This document shows positions 48,761 through 56,388 of a DNA stretch of 64,000 nucleotides, one piece after another. Location of the stretch: contig NZ_SPQZ01000004.1 in NCBI RefSeq assembly GCF_004570845.1, forward strand, positions 186,001-250,000, in the 5' to 3' direction. A program made the translations under genes and the position numbers. This DNA is from Orlajensenia leifsoniae. GTDB taxonomy: Bacteria; Actinomycetota; Actinomycetes; Actinomycetales; Microbacteriaceae. Numbering within the stretch: the stretch's first letter is position 1; each line of letters starts with the position of its first letter. The notes under the pieces are model-generated. The model ran no database searches, had not been told where the DNA came from, and saw nothing but the letters and a program-made list of their open reading frames with translations.

Positions 48761-49942
48761 ATGACCACCGTGCTGCCCGATGCCGGGCTGGACCTGACGA
48801 TGTCGCCGTCTCCTCTCGCGATGGTGTGGAGCGAGCCCGGGCGACCGCACCAGATGATCGCGTCGCCGGGGGTGCACCTCGCCCCGGGCGACGCCCTTGT
48901 GCAGATCGAGTTCGCGACGATCTGCGGATCGGACGTTCACACTGTGCGGGGCGATCGCTCGGCTCCCACTCCGCTCGTACTCGGCCATGAGCAGGTCGGT
49001 CGAGTCGTGGCCCTCGGCGACGGCGCCGTGCGCTCAGACGGCTCCCCGCTCGAGCTGGGAGATCGGGTGGTGTGGTCGTTGGCCGTGAGCTGCGGTGCAT
49101 GCGACCGCTGTGTGCGCGGCCTCCCGCAGAAGTGCCGCAGCCTGGCGAAGTACGGACACGAGCGCATCACCCGGGGGTGGGAGCTCACCGGCGGCTTCGC
49201 CACCCACGTCCATGTGCGTGCCGGTACGGCGATCGTCACCATCAGTGACGCCGTGCCCGCTCCGGTCGCCGCAGCGGCCTCCTGCGCCACGGCGACTGCG
49301 GTCGCCGCCCTCGATGCCGCATCCGCGTCGATCGATCTCGACGGTGCCCTGGTCCTGATCACGGGTGGGGGAATGGTGGGCCTCTCCGCTGCAGCCCTGG
49401 CGGTGGAGGCCGGTGCCGAGGTGATCGTGTCGGATCCGGATGCCGCCCGCCGATCGTTCGCACGCGGCATCGGCGCGATCCCCGCGGACCCTCGGACGGA
49501 GATGGGAAATCCGGAGCACCTCGACACCGTCCTGGCCGCTCGTGCCCGGCGCGGCCTGCTCGAGGTGACCGTGGCCATCGAGGCGTCCGGTGCGACGGCC
49601 GCCGTCGACACCGTCATCTCCCGGATCGGGGTCGGCGGTGCCGTCGTTCTCGTCGGCAGCGTCTCACCAGGCCCGGCCGTGGCTCTCGACGCCGAGTCGG
49701 TCGTGCGCCGCCTCGTCACGCTGAAGGGCGTGCACAACTACACGCCCGCCCAGTTGGCGCGGGCAGTCGCCTTCCTCGAGCGCTCGTGGCGCACGGTTCC
49801 CCTCGGGGACCTCGTCGGAACGAGCTACCCACTCGACCAGCTGGACCGCGCGATCGACGATGCGGCGACGGGTGGGCACGTGCGCGTCGGAGTGGTTCCC
49901 TCTCTCGGTGTTGCGTCAGCCCTGGGGCATCAGCCGTACTGA
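48761..49942 (+). CDS. Phosphonate-associated zinc alcohol dehydrogenase (TIGR03366, HpnZ type)
   Basis: This 393-residue medium-chain, zinc-dependent dehydrogenase has catalytic zinc ligands in ATICGSDVHTV and LGHEQVGRVV, structural zinc cysteines in SCGACDRCVRGLPQKC, and the Rossmann loop ALVLITGGGMVGLSAAALAV. It belongs to the group found next to phosphonate uptake genes. It may reduce or oxidise the aldehyde/alcohol partner of the pathway, for example acetaldehyde or a hydroxyalkylphosphonate. Last gene of the operon. Confidence 0.88.
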   Translation: MTTVLPDAGLDLTMSPSPLAMVWSEPGRPHQMIASPGVHLAPGDALVQIEFATICGSDVHTVRGDRSAPTPLVLGHEQVGRVVALGDGAVRSDGSPLELGDRVVWSLAVSCGACDRCVRGLPQKCRSLAKYGHERITRGWELTGGFATHVHVRAGTAIVTISDAVPAPVAAAASCATATAVAALDAASASIDLDGALVLITGGGMVGLSAAALAVEAGAEVIVSDPDAARRSFARGIGAIPADPRTEMGNPEHLDTVLAARARRGLLEVTVAIEASGATAAVDTVISRIGVGGAVVLVGSVSPGPAVALDAESVVRRLVTLKGVHNYTPAQLARAVAFLERSWRTVPLGDLVGTSYPLDQLDRAIDDAATGGHVRVGVVPSLGVASALGHQPY

Positions 49943-49960
49943 CCTGCCTAGGCTGGACCC

Positions 49961-50647
49961 ATGACCCCAGCCGACGACGGCCCGCGCTCCCAACTCGAGG
50001 CGCTGTGCGGGCGTCCACTCGACTGGCACGCCGACATGCAACGGGCGATGCTCGGATCGGCGACCTTGCGTCCGGCGGCGGTGCTCGTGCTGTTCGGCGT
50101 GCTCGACGACCAGCCGGCGCGGGCGGATGGACCGGTGCGAGGCGACCTCGACGTTCTGCTGCTGCGTCGCGCGTCGACGCTGCGCACGCATGCCGGGCAG
50201 ATCGCGTTTCCGGGCGGACGACTCGAGGCATCCGATGACGGACCCATCGCCGGAGCGCTTCGCGAGGCGGTCGAGGAGACCGGGCTCGACCCCGACGGCA
50301 TCGAGCCCCTCGGCACGCTGCCGCCGTTCCCCGTGCCGGTGAGCCGACACCTCGTCACCCCGGTGCCGGCGTGGTGGACGCATCCGTCGGAGGTCGCAGC
50401 GGTCGACCACGACGAGTCCGTCGACGTGTTCCGGGTGCCTGTCGCCGACCTGCTGCTGCCCGCGAACCGCGCCATCACGTCGCACACGCTGGGAGGGCGC
50501 ACCTATCGATCGCCGGCGTTCACGGTGGATGGGCGGCTCATCTGGGGCTTCACGGCCATGGTGCTGTCGCGCATGTTCGACGAGCTCGGCTGGGCCGAGC
50601 CCTGGGACGAGGAGCGCGTGGTCGTGCCCGACGATCTACTGCCCTGA
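49961..50647 (+). CDS. Nudix hydrolase, CoA pyrophosphatase-like
   Basis: This 228-residue Nudix protein has QIAFPGGRLEASDDGPIAGA leading into LREAVEETGLDPDGIEPLG, the Nudix helix with REAVEETGL catalytic glutamates. The preceding RRASTLRTHAGQIAFPGGR and the following PVSRHLVTPV match the NudL/CoAse branch that cleaves CoA to 3',5'-ADP and phosphopantetheine. It starts 18 bases after the dehydrogenase stop, but with a different theme, so it may or may not share the phosphonate message. Confidence 0.88.
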   Translation: MTPADDGPRSQLEALCGRPLDWHADMQRAMLGSATLRPAAVLVLFGVLDDQPARADGPVRGDLDVLLLRRASTLRTHAGQIAFPGGRLEASDDGPIAGALREAVEETGLDPDGIEPLGTLPPFPVPVSRHLVTPVPAWWTHPSEVAAVDHDESVDVFRVPVADLLLPANRAITSHTLGGRTYRSPAFTVDGRLIWGFTAMVLSRMFDELGWAEPWDEERVVVPDDLLP

Positions 50648-50745
50648 ATGCGGCGCACGGAACGCCGGGCCGACTCACGGCATCCGGATCTACCATGGCA
50701 GTCACGGCCGATGCGATCAGGCCGCAGGCTCTGACGGGAGGCGTC

Positions 50746-51240
50746 ATGGTTCAGGTGCGCATCCTCGGGGTGGCGCTCGATTCGGCGTTGCAGCACATCA
50801 TCCTGCTGAAGCCTGTGCTCGATGAGCCCGGCGAAGGCCGGGTCGTGCCAATCTGGGTGGGCGAGCTGGAGGCGACCTCGATCCTCATCGCCACGCAGGG
50901 TGAGGAGGCGCCGCGGCCGCTCACGCACGACCTCATGAAGACGGTACTCCAGACCCTCGGCGCCGAGGTCGAGCGGGTGGATGTGACCCGCATCGAGGAC
51001 GGCACGTTCTACGCCGAGATCACCCTGATGACGCCATCCGGTCGCCGCGTGATCGATGCGCGGCCATCCGACTCGCTCGGGCTCGCCGCCCGGTTCCATG
51101 CGCCGATCTGGGTCGCGGATGCCGTCGTCGAGGAGGCGGGGATCCCCGCCGAACTGGTCGACGTCGCCGAGGACGAGGAGAAGCTCGAGGAGTTCAAGGA
51201 GTTCCTCGAGCACGTCGACCCCGAGGACTTCCAAGGCTGA
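50746..51240 (+). CDS. Bifunctional nuclease family protein (DUF151)
   Basis: This 164-residue member of the DUF151/bifunctional nuclease family shows VQVRILGVALDSALQHIILL, VVPIWVGELEATSILIATQG, RPLTHDLMKTVLQTLGAEVE, GTFYAEITLM and the active-site region RVIDARPSDSLGLAARFHAP. The C-terminal 45 residues form a strongly acidic helix (EDEEKLEEFKEFLEHV). ATG 50746 follows GGGAGG. In plants the family degrades DNA and RNA; in Actinobacteria the gene is near-universal and single-copy, with unclear physiological use. Confidence 0.9.
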   Translation: MVQVRILGVALDSALQHIILLKPVLDEPGEGRVVPIWVGELEATSILIATQGEEAPRPLTHDLMKTVLQTLGAEVERVDVTRIEDGTFYAEITLMTPSGRRVIDARPSDSLGLAARFHAPIWVADAVVEEAGIPAELVDVAEDEEKLEEFKEFLEHVDPEDFQG

Positions 51241-51266
51241 GGTCGTGCTCCGAATGCATTAATCGA

Positions 51267-51296
51267 TTGACAAACAATAGAAATCGCGTGTTAATC
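51267..51296 (+). promoter_or_regulatory. Leaderless promoter of the DUF2975/XRE pair
   Basis: TTGACA (51267-51272), 18 bases, TTAATC (51291-51296), with the ATG at 51302, so little or no leader. The promoter is framed by AATCGATT (51261-51268) and inverted words GCATTAATC and GTTAATCAATGC, likely sites for the small XRE regulator of the operon. Confidence 0.6.
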
Positions 51297-51301
51297 AATG
51301 C

Positions 51302-51799
51302 ATGACACGCATCGAACGAGTTGTCGTCCCGCTCAGAGTGCTCCTGGTACTCGGCTTCGCGGGACTGGTCGTCGCCCAGACGTTCAGCCTGCCGGGCCAG
51401 TTCCGGTACATGGCCGAGCAGAACCCGGATCTCGGGCCGGTTCCGTGGTTGCTCCTCGCGTTCGCCGTGCTCGAGGTGCTCTGCATCCAGGTCGTGATCG
51501 TGTGCACCTGGAGGCTGCTCACCCTCGTTCGGGCCGATCGCATCTTCAGCGACGAGTCGTTCGGCTGGGTCGATGGGATCGTGTGGGCCCTCGTCGTCGG
51601 CTGGGTCCTGCTCGCCGGTGTCTCGGCCTTCATCGTGGGCGTCATCTACTTCACGCCGGAGCTTCGTGATCCGGGCACACCGATGCTGCTGTTCGGGCTG
51701 GTGCTGATCGGCGGTGTCGTGGTGCTCACCGTGGTCGTGCTGCGGGCATTGCTGAGGCAGGCCGCTGTGTTGCGGGCCGACATGGAGGACGTCATCTGA
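51302..51799 (+). CDS. DUF2975 family membrane protein
   Basis: This 165-residue, four-helix membrane protein runs VVVPLRVLLVLGFAGLVVAQ, VPWLLLAFAVLEVLCIQVVI, WVDGIVWALVVGWVLLAGVS and MLLFGLVLIGGVVVLTVVVL. ADRIFSDESFGWVDGI in the middle is the DUF2975 hallmark. It overlaps the following YozG-type regulator gene by one base, the standard partner. The pair is widespread in Firmicutes and Actinobacteria; its physiological role is not known. No ribosome binding site is present and the start is probably leaderless. Confidence 0.9.
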   Translation: MTRIERVVVPLRVLLVLGFAGLVVAQTFSLPGQFRYMAEQNPDLGPVPWLLLAFAVLEVLCIQVVIVCTWRLLTLVRADRIFSDESFGWVDGIVWALVVGWVLLAGVSAFIVGVIYFTPELRDPGTPMLLFGLVLIGGVVVLTVVVLRALLRQAAVLRADMEDVI

Positions 51800-52026
51800 T
51801 GATCGTCGTTCGCATCGACGTCGAACTCGCCCGGCGCAAGATGAGCGTCGGCGAGTTCGCCGAGAAGGTCGGACTCACGCCGGCGAATGTCGCCGTGCTG
51901 AAGAACGGTCGCGCGAAGGCCGTGCGGTTCAGCACCCTCGACGCCATGTGCCGCGTGCTGGAGTGTCAGCCCGGAGACCTGCTCGAGTACGTGGACTCGG
52001 AGGAGGAGCCCGATCCGATCATCTGA
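51799..52026 (+). CDS. YozG-like XRE-family regulator
   Basis: This 75-residue Cro/CI-type helix-turn-helix protein is MIVVRIDVELARRKMSVGEF then AEKVGLTPANVAVLKNGRAK and FSTLDAMCRVLECQPGDLLE. Length and the closing CQPGDLLEY are typical of the YozG group. Translationally coupled to the DUF2975 gene (TGATG), so it presumably regulates the promoter they share. Confidence 0.93.
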   Translation: MIVVRIDVELARRKMSVGEFAEKVGLTPANVAVLKNGRAKAVRFSTLDAMCRVLECQPGDLLEYVDSEEEPDPII

Positions 52027-52054
52027 ACGGACGGTCAGCGGCATCCGCTCTCCA

Positions 52055-52096
52055 GTGCGCATCGGGCGGTCGCTCCGCTCGGCCCTCGGCGAGCGG
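52055..52096 (+). repeat. Dispersed repeat family B, copy 5
   Basis: GTGCGCATCGGGCGGTCGC, then TCCGCTCGG and CCCTCGGCGAGCGG. It starts 29 bases after the XRE stop and ends 24 bases before the ECF42-type promoter. Confidence 0.7.
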
Positions 52097-52119
52097 CGGG
52101 GGACGTTTCTCAGCGCCCG

Positions 52120-52146
52120 TGTCGATTTCCCATCGCGCCGTTCGAC
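52120..52146 (+). promoter_or_regulatory. ECF42-type promoter for the YciI gene
   Basis: TGTCGA (52120-52125), 17 bases, CGAC (52143-52146). The ECF42 target motif as I recall it is TGTCGA at -35 and CGA(T/C)C-like at -10. It lies about 50 bases upstream of the YciI gene, which precedes the ECF42 sigma gene. Confidence 0.6.
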
Positions 52147-52166
52147 CTTGGGGTGAGAAGGTCGAA
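52141..52166. promoter_or_regulatory. Inverted repeat in the YciI leader
   Basis: TTCGACCTT (52141-52149) and AAGGTCGAA (52158-52166) are perfect 9-bp arms with an 8-base loop, overlapping the -10 region. TTCGAACAGG follows again just before the ribosome binding site. It could be an operator or a 5' RNA hairpin. Confidence 0.5.
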
Positions 52167-52196
52167 CAGCGACCTTTCGAACAGGGAGAAATCACA

Positions 52197-52616
52197 ATGG
52201 CCAAGTACATGCTGATCATGCGCTCGAGCGACGAGGTGGCGTCGAAGTTCGCCGAAGCCGACTTCGCCGACCTCTTGGATGCGATGGGCAAGTTCAACGA
52301 CGAACTCATCCGCGCGGGAGTGCTGCTCGCTGCCGAGGGCCTCGACGACCCGAGCACCGGCGTCGTCGTCGACTTCACCGGCGAGAGCCCCGTGGTGAGC
52401 GACGGCCCCTACGGCGAGACGAAGGAGCTGTTCAACGGCTTCTACATCCTCGACGTCGCCTCGCAGCAGGAGGCCGTGGAGTGGGCCAAGCGCGCGCCGT
52501 ACACCGAGGGCACCAAGACCGAGATCCGTCGGGTTCCCTCGATCGACGAGTTCCCGCAGGACAACGTGTGGATCCAGAAGGAGCGCGCCTGGCGCGACCA
52601 GACCGGGCAGCTCTGA
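52197..52616 (+). CDS. YciI/DGPF-domain protein
   Basis: This 139-residue YCII-domain protein shows YMLIMRSSDEVASKFAEADF, ELIRAGVLLAAEGLDDPSTG, the DGPF-type motif SDGPYGETKELFNGFYILDV and EAVEWAKRAPYTEGTKTEIR. Here the motif is DGPY instead of DGPF. YCII proteins fold as ferredoxin-like dimers and probably act on small metabolites. They are the standard neighbour and target of ECF42 sigma factors, and a matching promoter is present. AGGGAGAA precedes ATG 52197. Confidence 0.92.
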   Translation: MAKYMLIMRSSDEVASKFAEADFADLLDAMGKFNDELIRAGVLLAAEGLDDPSTGVVVDFTGESPVVSDGPYGETKELFNGFYILDVASQQEAVEWAKRAPYTEGTKTEIRRVPSIDEFPQDNVWIQKERAWRDQTGQL

Positions 52617-52634
52617 GCGCCTGGTGCTGATCGC

Positions 52635-53879
52635 GTGGTGAGTGCGACCGAGGCGCGGAGCGCCGTCGAAGCCGTGTGGCGCATCGAGTCCGCACGCATC
52701 GTCGGCGCCCTCGCCCGGTACACCGGCGACTTCTCCCTCGCGGAGGACCTCGCGCAGGAGGCGCTCGCCGAGGCGCTGGTGTCGTGGTCCGTCGACGGCG
52801 TGCCGAATCAGCCGACGAGCTGGCTGCTCACCGTCGGTCGCCGGCGGGCCATCGATGCGTTCCGTCGGCGCTCGGGTCGCGACGAGCGCTACGCCGTGCT
52901 CGCCCGCGACCTCGACGAGTCGACGCCGGGTGCCGACGCCCTCTTCGACCCCGACGTGATCGACGACGACGTGCTCGCGCTCATGTTCATCGCCTGTCAC
53001 CCCGTGCTCTCGAAGGAGTCGCGGCTCGCCCTCACCCTGCGCGTCGTCGGCGGTCTCACCGCCGACGAGATCGCTCAGGCGCTTCTCGTGCCGGTGCCCA
53101 CGGTGCAGGCGCGCATCACTCGCGCCAAGAAGACCCTGGCCGCAGGGCAGATCCCCTTCGGTGTTCCGGATGCCGCCGAGATTCCCGAGCGCCTGAGCTC
53201 CGTGCTGCAGGTCATCTACCTGACCTTCACCGAGGGCTCCTACGCGTCGGCCGGCGATGCCTGGATGCGCTCCGAACTCGCGAGCGAGGCCCTTCGACTC
53301 GCTCGCGTCCTGGTGCAGCTGCGATCCGATCCCGAGGTCTTCGGCCTGCTCGCGCTGATGGAGCTCACCGCCGCACGCTTCCCGGCCAGGCTCGATGCAT
53401 CCGGCAGCCCGGTGCTGCTCGAGGATCAGGATCGCGCCCTCTGGGACCAGGCCGCGATCAGGCGGGGGCGCGCAGCGCTGACCCGTGCGGTGAGCCCGGC
53501 CGGCGGGCTGCGCGCCTACGGGCTGCAGGCGTCGATCGCGGAATGCCATGCCGTGGCGGCATCCGTCGGCGAGACGGACTGGTCGCGCATCGTCATCCTC
53601 TACGAGGCGCTCGGACGTCTCGCACCGTCGCCGATCATCGAGCTGAACCGTGCCGTCGCCGTCGCGATGGACTCCGGACCCGCGGATGGCCTGGCCGTCG
53701 TCGCCTCCATCGCCGAGCGCGGCGAGCTGGCCGGGTCGTACCTGCTACCGGCGGTGCGGGGCGAACTGTTGCTGCGCCTGGGGCGCCGCGAGGAGGCGAA
53801 CGCCGCGCTGCGCGAGGCGCTCGGGCTGTGCAGGAACGCGGCGGAGCGGGCGGCGCTGGAGCGGAAGCTGGTAAACTGA
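52635..53879 (+). CDS. ECF42-family RNA polymerase sigma factor
   Basis: This 414-residue sigma factor has region 2 (VEAVWRIESARIVGALARYT, DFSLAEDLAQEALAEALVSW, SWLLTVGRRRAIDAFRRRSG), region 4 (LALTLRVVGGLTADEIAQAL, VPVPTVQARITRAKKTLAAG) and a 200-residue C-terminal TPR-like extension. The extension includes YEALGRLAPSPIIELNRAVA and the closing segment LGRREEANAALREALGLCRN. This is the ECF42 (formerly 'DUF6596') architecture, where the extension is essential for activity and no anti-sigma factor is needed. It follows the YciI gene by 18 bases, so both come from the ECF42-type promoter in a positive loop. Confidence 0.92.
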   Translation: MVSATEARSAVEAVWRIESARIVGALARYTGDFSLAEDLAQEALAEALVSWSVDGVPNQPTSWLLTVGRRRAIDAFRRRSGRDERYAVLARDLDESTPGADALFDPDVIDDDVLALMFIACHPVLSKESRLALTLRVVGGLTADEIAQALLVPVPTVQARITRAKKTLAAGQIPFGVPDAAEIPERLSSVLQVIYLTFTEGSYASAGDAWMRSELASEALRLARVLVQLRSDPEVFGLLALMELTAARFPARLDASGSPVLLEDQDRALWDQAAIRRGRAALTRAVSPAGGLRAYGLQASIAECHAVAASVGETDWSRIVILYEALGRLAPSPIIELNRAVAVAMDSGPADGLAVVASIAERGELAGSYLLPAVRGELLLRLGRREEANAALREALGLCRNAAERAALERKLVN

Positions 53880-53990
53880 ACGTTCGACCGACATTCTTCG
53901 TCGGTGTGGTCGCGTCACCGATTCAGGGGCGTGATCCGGGCTGGAAACCCCGTGATCACACATTCTCGATCGGAAAGCGGGCCACGCCCC

Positions 53991-55490
53991 ATGTCTTCGT
54001 CAACCTCTCGTCGCTGGTGGGTGCTCGTCACCCTCGCGCTCACCCAACTCATCGTCGTCCTCGACGGCACCATCGTGAACATGGCGCTGCCGCAGGCGCA
54101 GCAGGAGCTCGGGCTGACCGACTCCGAACGCCAGTGGGTCGTCACCGGCTACGCCCTGGCCTTCGGCGCTCTGCTGCTGCTCGGCGGCCGCATCGCCGAC
54201 TACTGGGGCCGCAAGCGCACCTACCTCGTGGGCATGGTCGGCTTCGGCATCGCCTCGGTCATCGGCGGCATCGCCCAGAACGGCACGGAGCTCATCCTGG
54301 CTCGCGGTCTGCAGGGCGTGTTCGCCGCACTCATGGCCCCGGCCGCGCTCGCGCTGCTCACCGTGACCTTCCCGAGCGGACGTGACCGCAACAAGGCCTT
54401 CGCCGTCTTCGGTGCCGTCGCCGGTGCCGGTGCGGGCGTCGGCATGCTGCTCGGCGGACTGCTGACGGAGGCGGCCGACTGGCGCTGGTGCCTGCTCGTG
54501 AACGTGCCCGTCGTCATCATCGCCTTCATCGCCGGCGCCATCCTCGTGACCGAGAGTCGTGCCGAGGGCGAGAACCGCTACGACATCCCCGGCGTGGTCA
54601 CGGTGACGCTCGGCCTGGGCTCGCTCGTCTACGGCTTCACCCTCGCCGAGGAGAGCTGGACGTCGGTCGGCACGATCGGCTTCATCGCGGCCGGAGTCGT
54701 GCTGCTCGTCGCCTTCGTCTGGATCGAGTCGCGCGTCGGCCAGCCCCTGCTGCCGCTCCGCATCGTGCTCGACAAGGTGCGCGGCGGTGCCTTCCTGCTG
54801 CAGGCCATCGCGGGCAGCGTGATGATCGGTGCGATGGTGTTCCTCACCTTCCACCTGCAGATCGTGCTCGGCCTCTCGCCCCTCGTCGCCGGGTTCGCCA
54901 CCCTGCCGCTGCCCGCGGTCATCTCGCTCTGCGCGCCGCTCGCGACCAAGGTGCTCTCGACCTGGGGTCCGCGTCCGCTGATGATCGGCGGCACCCTGAT
55001 CGCCGCCGCCGGGCTCGGCTACCTCAGCCTCATCACGGTCGACGGCAGCTACGTCGTGCAGGTGCTGCCCGCTCTCGTGCTGCTCGGGATCGGCATGGCG
55101 ATGCTGTTCATCCCGATGCAGAACCTGGCTCTCGCCGGCGTCGCCCCACACGATGCCGGAGCCGCGAGTGCCACCGCGAACGCCGCGATGCAGATCGGCG
55201 GATCGATCGGCCTCTCGATCTTCGCGACGGCCTACGCCTCGGCGATGCGCGACGCGTCGGTGCCCGACTCGATGGGCGCTCTGGTCGACGGATATTCGGC
55301 CGCGTTCCTGAGCTCGGCGATCGCGATGCTCGTGGGCACGGTGATCGCGATCGCGTTCATCCGTCGGCCGAAGGGGCAGGTGGAGACGGATGCTGTCGAG
55401 CCTGCTGCGGGCGCTGCTGGCGCCTCGGCGGCCTCTCCCGTCGACGACGAGGCCCCGACGGGCTCGGTGTCGGTCACGTCCGGTCGCTGA
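53991..55490 (+). CDS. DHA2-family MFS multidrug transporter
   Basis: This 499-residue, 14-helix major facilitator of the drug:H+ antiporter-2 (EmrB/QacA) type has WWVLVTLALTQLIVVLDGTI and VNMALPQAQQELGLTDSERQ (motif D1), LLLLGGRIADYWGRKRTYLV (motif A) and AVAGAGAGVGMLLGGLLTEA with DWRWCLLVNVP (motif C). ATG 53991 was preferred to the upstream GTG because helix 1 follows it at the usual distance. A small hairpin CCGAC-GTCGG lies at 53888-53904 in the leader. It may be cotranscribed with the ECF42 unit or have its own promoter. The C-terminal 45 residues are Ala/Pro/Asp-rich. Confidence 0.9.
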   Translation: MSSSTSRRWWVLVTLALTQLIVVLDGTIVNMALPQAQQELGLTDSERQWVVTGYALAFGALLLLGGRIADYWGRKRTYLVGMVGFGIASVIGGIAQNGTELILARGLQGVFAALMAPAALALLTVTFPSGRDRNKAFAVFGAVAGAGAGVGMLLGGLLTEAADWRWCLLVNVPVVIIAFIAGAILVTESRAEGENRYDIPGVVTVTLGLGSLVYGFTLAEESWTSVGTIGFIAAGVVLLVAFVWIESRVGQPLLPLRIVLDKVRGGAFLLQAIAGSVMIGAMVFLTFHLQIVLGLSPLVAGFATLPLPAVISLCAPLATKVLSTWGPRPLMIGGTLIAAAGLGYLSLITVDGSYVVQVLPALVLLGIGMAMLFIPMQNLALAGVAPHDAGAASATANAAMQIGGSIGLSIFATAYASAMRDASVPDSMGALVDGYSAAFLSSAIAMLVGTVIAIAFIRRPKGQVETDAVEPAAGAAGASAASPVDDEAPTGSVSVTSGR

Positions 55491-55540
55491 GGCCCGGACG
55501 AAGCCTGCGGTCGAAGCGCGCCGCAATTGGCCGCTGCTGA

Positions 55541-55617
55541 GGGCGCTTCGGGCGGTCGCTTCGCTCGGCCCTCAGCGAGCGGGGATTCAGCGAGCGGGGA
55601 TTCAGCGAGCGGGGATC
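55541..55617 (+). repeat. Dispersed repeat family B with a 15-bp tandem triplication (copy 6)
   Basis: GGGCGCTTCGGGCGGTCGC through CCCTCAGCGAGCGG, then CAGCGAGCGGGGATT three times (55573, 55588, 55603; the last ends in C). On the minus strand the last unit encodes Ile-Pro-Ala-Arg and the TGA stop of the M23 peptidase gene, so the tandem copies have multiplied that gene's 3' end. Confidence 0.75.
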
Positions 55618-56333
55618 GAACGGATGCGGTCCGTACTGGCCGGGATCGCATCCGTCACCCGCTTCCACGCTCCGTCGCGCTCCACCTCGTAGGCGCTGAA
55701 GGCGCAGGCGATGCCGTGCGCCTGCAGCAGGTCGGCCGAGTCCATCACCTGGAAGTGCAGGTGCGGCGAGGTGGAGTTCCCGGTGTGACCGACCCGGCCG
55801 AGCAGCTCGCCCGCGCGAACGCGCTGGCCTGCAGCGACGCTCACGCTGCCCGGTTGCAGGTGGGCGAACCCGGCGAAGACGTCGCGGGCGGCATCCGTCG
55901 CGCCCGCCGTGAACGCACCGGGATCGAGCTTCAGCAGCACGTGGTTGCCCATGATGGCGCCGAGTTTCGCCGGGGTGAAGGTGAGTCCGTTCCAGGTCAT
56001 ACGGGTGACCTCGCGCACGGGGTGGATCCACTCGCGCTCGGTCATGCCATCGCTCGCTCGCACGACGACGCCGTCGCAGGGGGCGTGAATCGACGCTCCC
56101 CATGCGTAGCAGTCGCGTGCCCGCACACCGACGAGATTGCCGCGCAGCCCACTCGCCGGGCTGACGTGGCCGCCGGGACGCTCGTCGACCTTGACGAAGT
56201 CGTAGGCGTAGGTCTGCCCCAGCACGTCGACGCCGTGGCTCGGCACGCGGGTGGCAGGCGTCGTCACGGCGAGCCACCCCTCGCCGCGGAGCGGGAATTC
56301 CACGACGACGGGGTGCTCGAGGGAGTAGCTCAC
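55602..56333 (-). CDS. M23-family metallopeptidase (LytM-like)
   Basis: This 243-residue M23/Duplication-like peptidase domain shows VVVEFPLRGEGWLAVTTPAT, RVPSHGVDVLGQTYAYDFVK (first metal His and Asp), IHAPCDGVVVRASDG, VFAGFAHLQPGSVSVAAGQR, VRAGELLGRVGHTGNSTSPH and LHFQVMD (the HLHFQ zinc motif). There is no signal peptide in this reading. The start is not firm: GTG 56333 or GTG 56348 fit, and a Pro-Glu-rich in-frame stretch (EPEPPEPEPPVPEPP) continues upstream toward the endonuclease stop. A cell-wall hydrolase or cytoplasmic peptidoglycan-turnover role is inferred. The 3' end is repeat-encoded. Confidence 0.78.
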   Translation of the reverse strand: MSYSLEHPVVVEFPLRGEGWLAVTTPATRVPSHGVDVLGQTYAYDFVKVDERPGGHVSPASGLRGNLVGVRARDCYAWGASIHAPCDGVVVRASDGMTEREWIHPVREVTRMTWNGLTFTPAKLGAIMGNHVLLKLDPGAFTAGATDAARDVFAGFAHLQPGSVSVAAGQRVRAGELLGRVGHTGNSTSPHLHFQVMDSADLLQAHGIACAFSAYEVERDGAWKRVTDAIPASTDRIRSIPAR

Positions 56334-56388
56334 GGGCGGTTCTGGCACGGGCGGTTCAGGCTCCGGCGGCTCGGGCTCGCGGCATCCG

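Noticed and set aside
52676-54385. A 569-codon plus-strand frame overlapping the ECF42 gene and MFS gene
   Set aside because: It is Arg-rich, out of frame with two strongly supported genes and explains neither.
55573-55617. CRISPR-like repeat array
   Set aside because: The three 15-bp units are contiguous with no spacers; they are a tandem duplication of the end of repeat family B.
56334-56388. Extending the M23 peptidase start into the Pro-Glu-rich stretch
   Set aside because: The in-frame Pro-Glu repeat arises from GGCGGTTCNGGC words next to the endonuclease stop; no start codon with a ribosome binding site precedes it, so the shorter start was kept.
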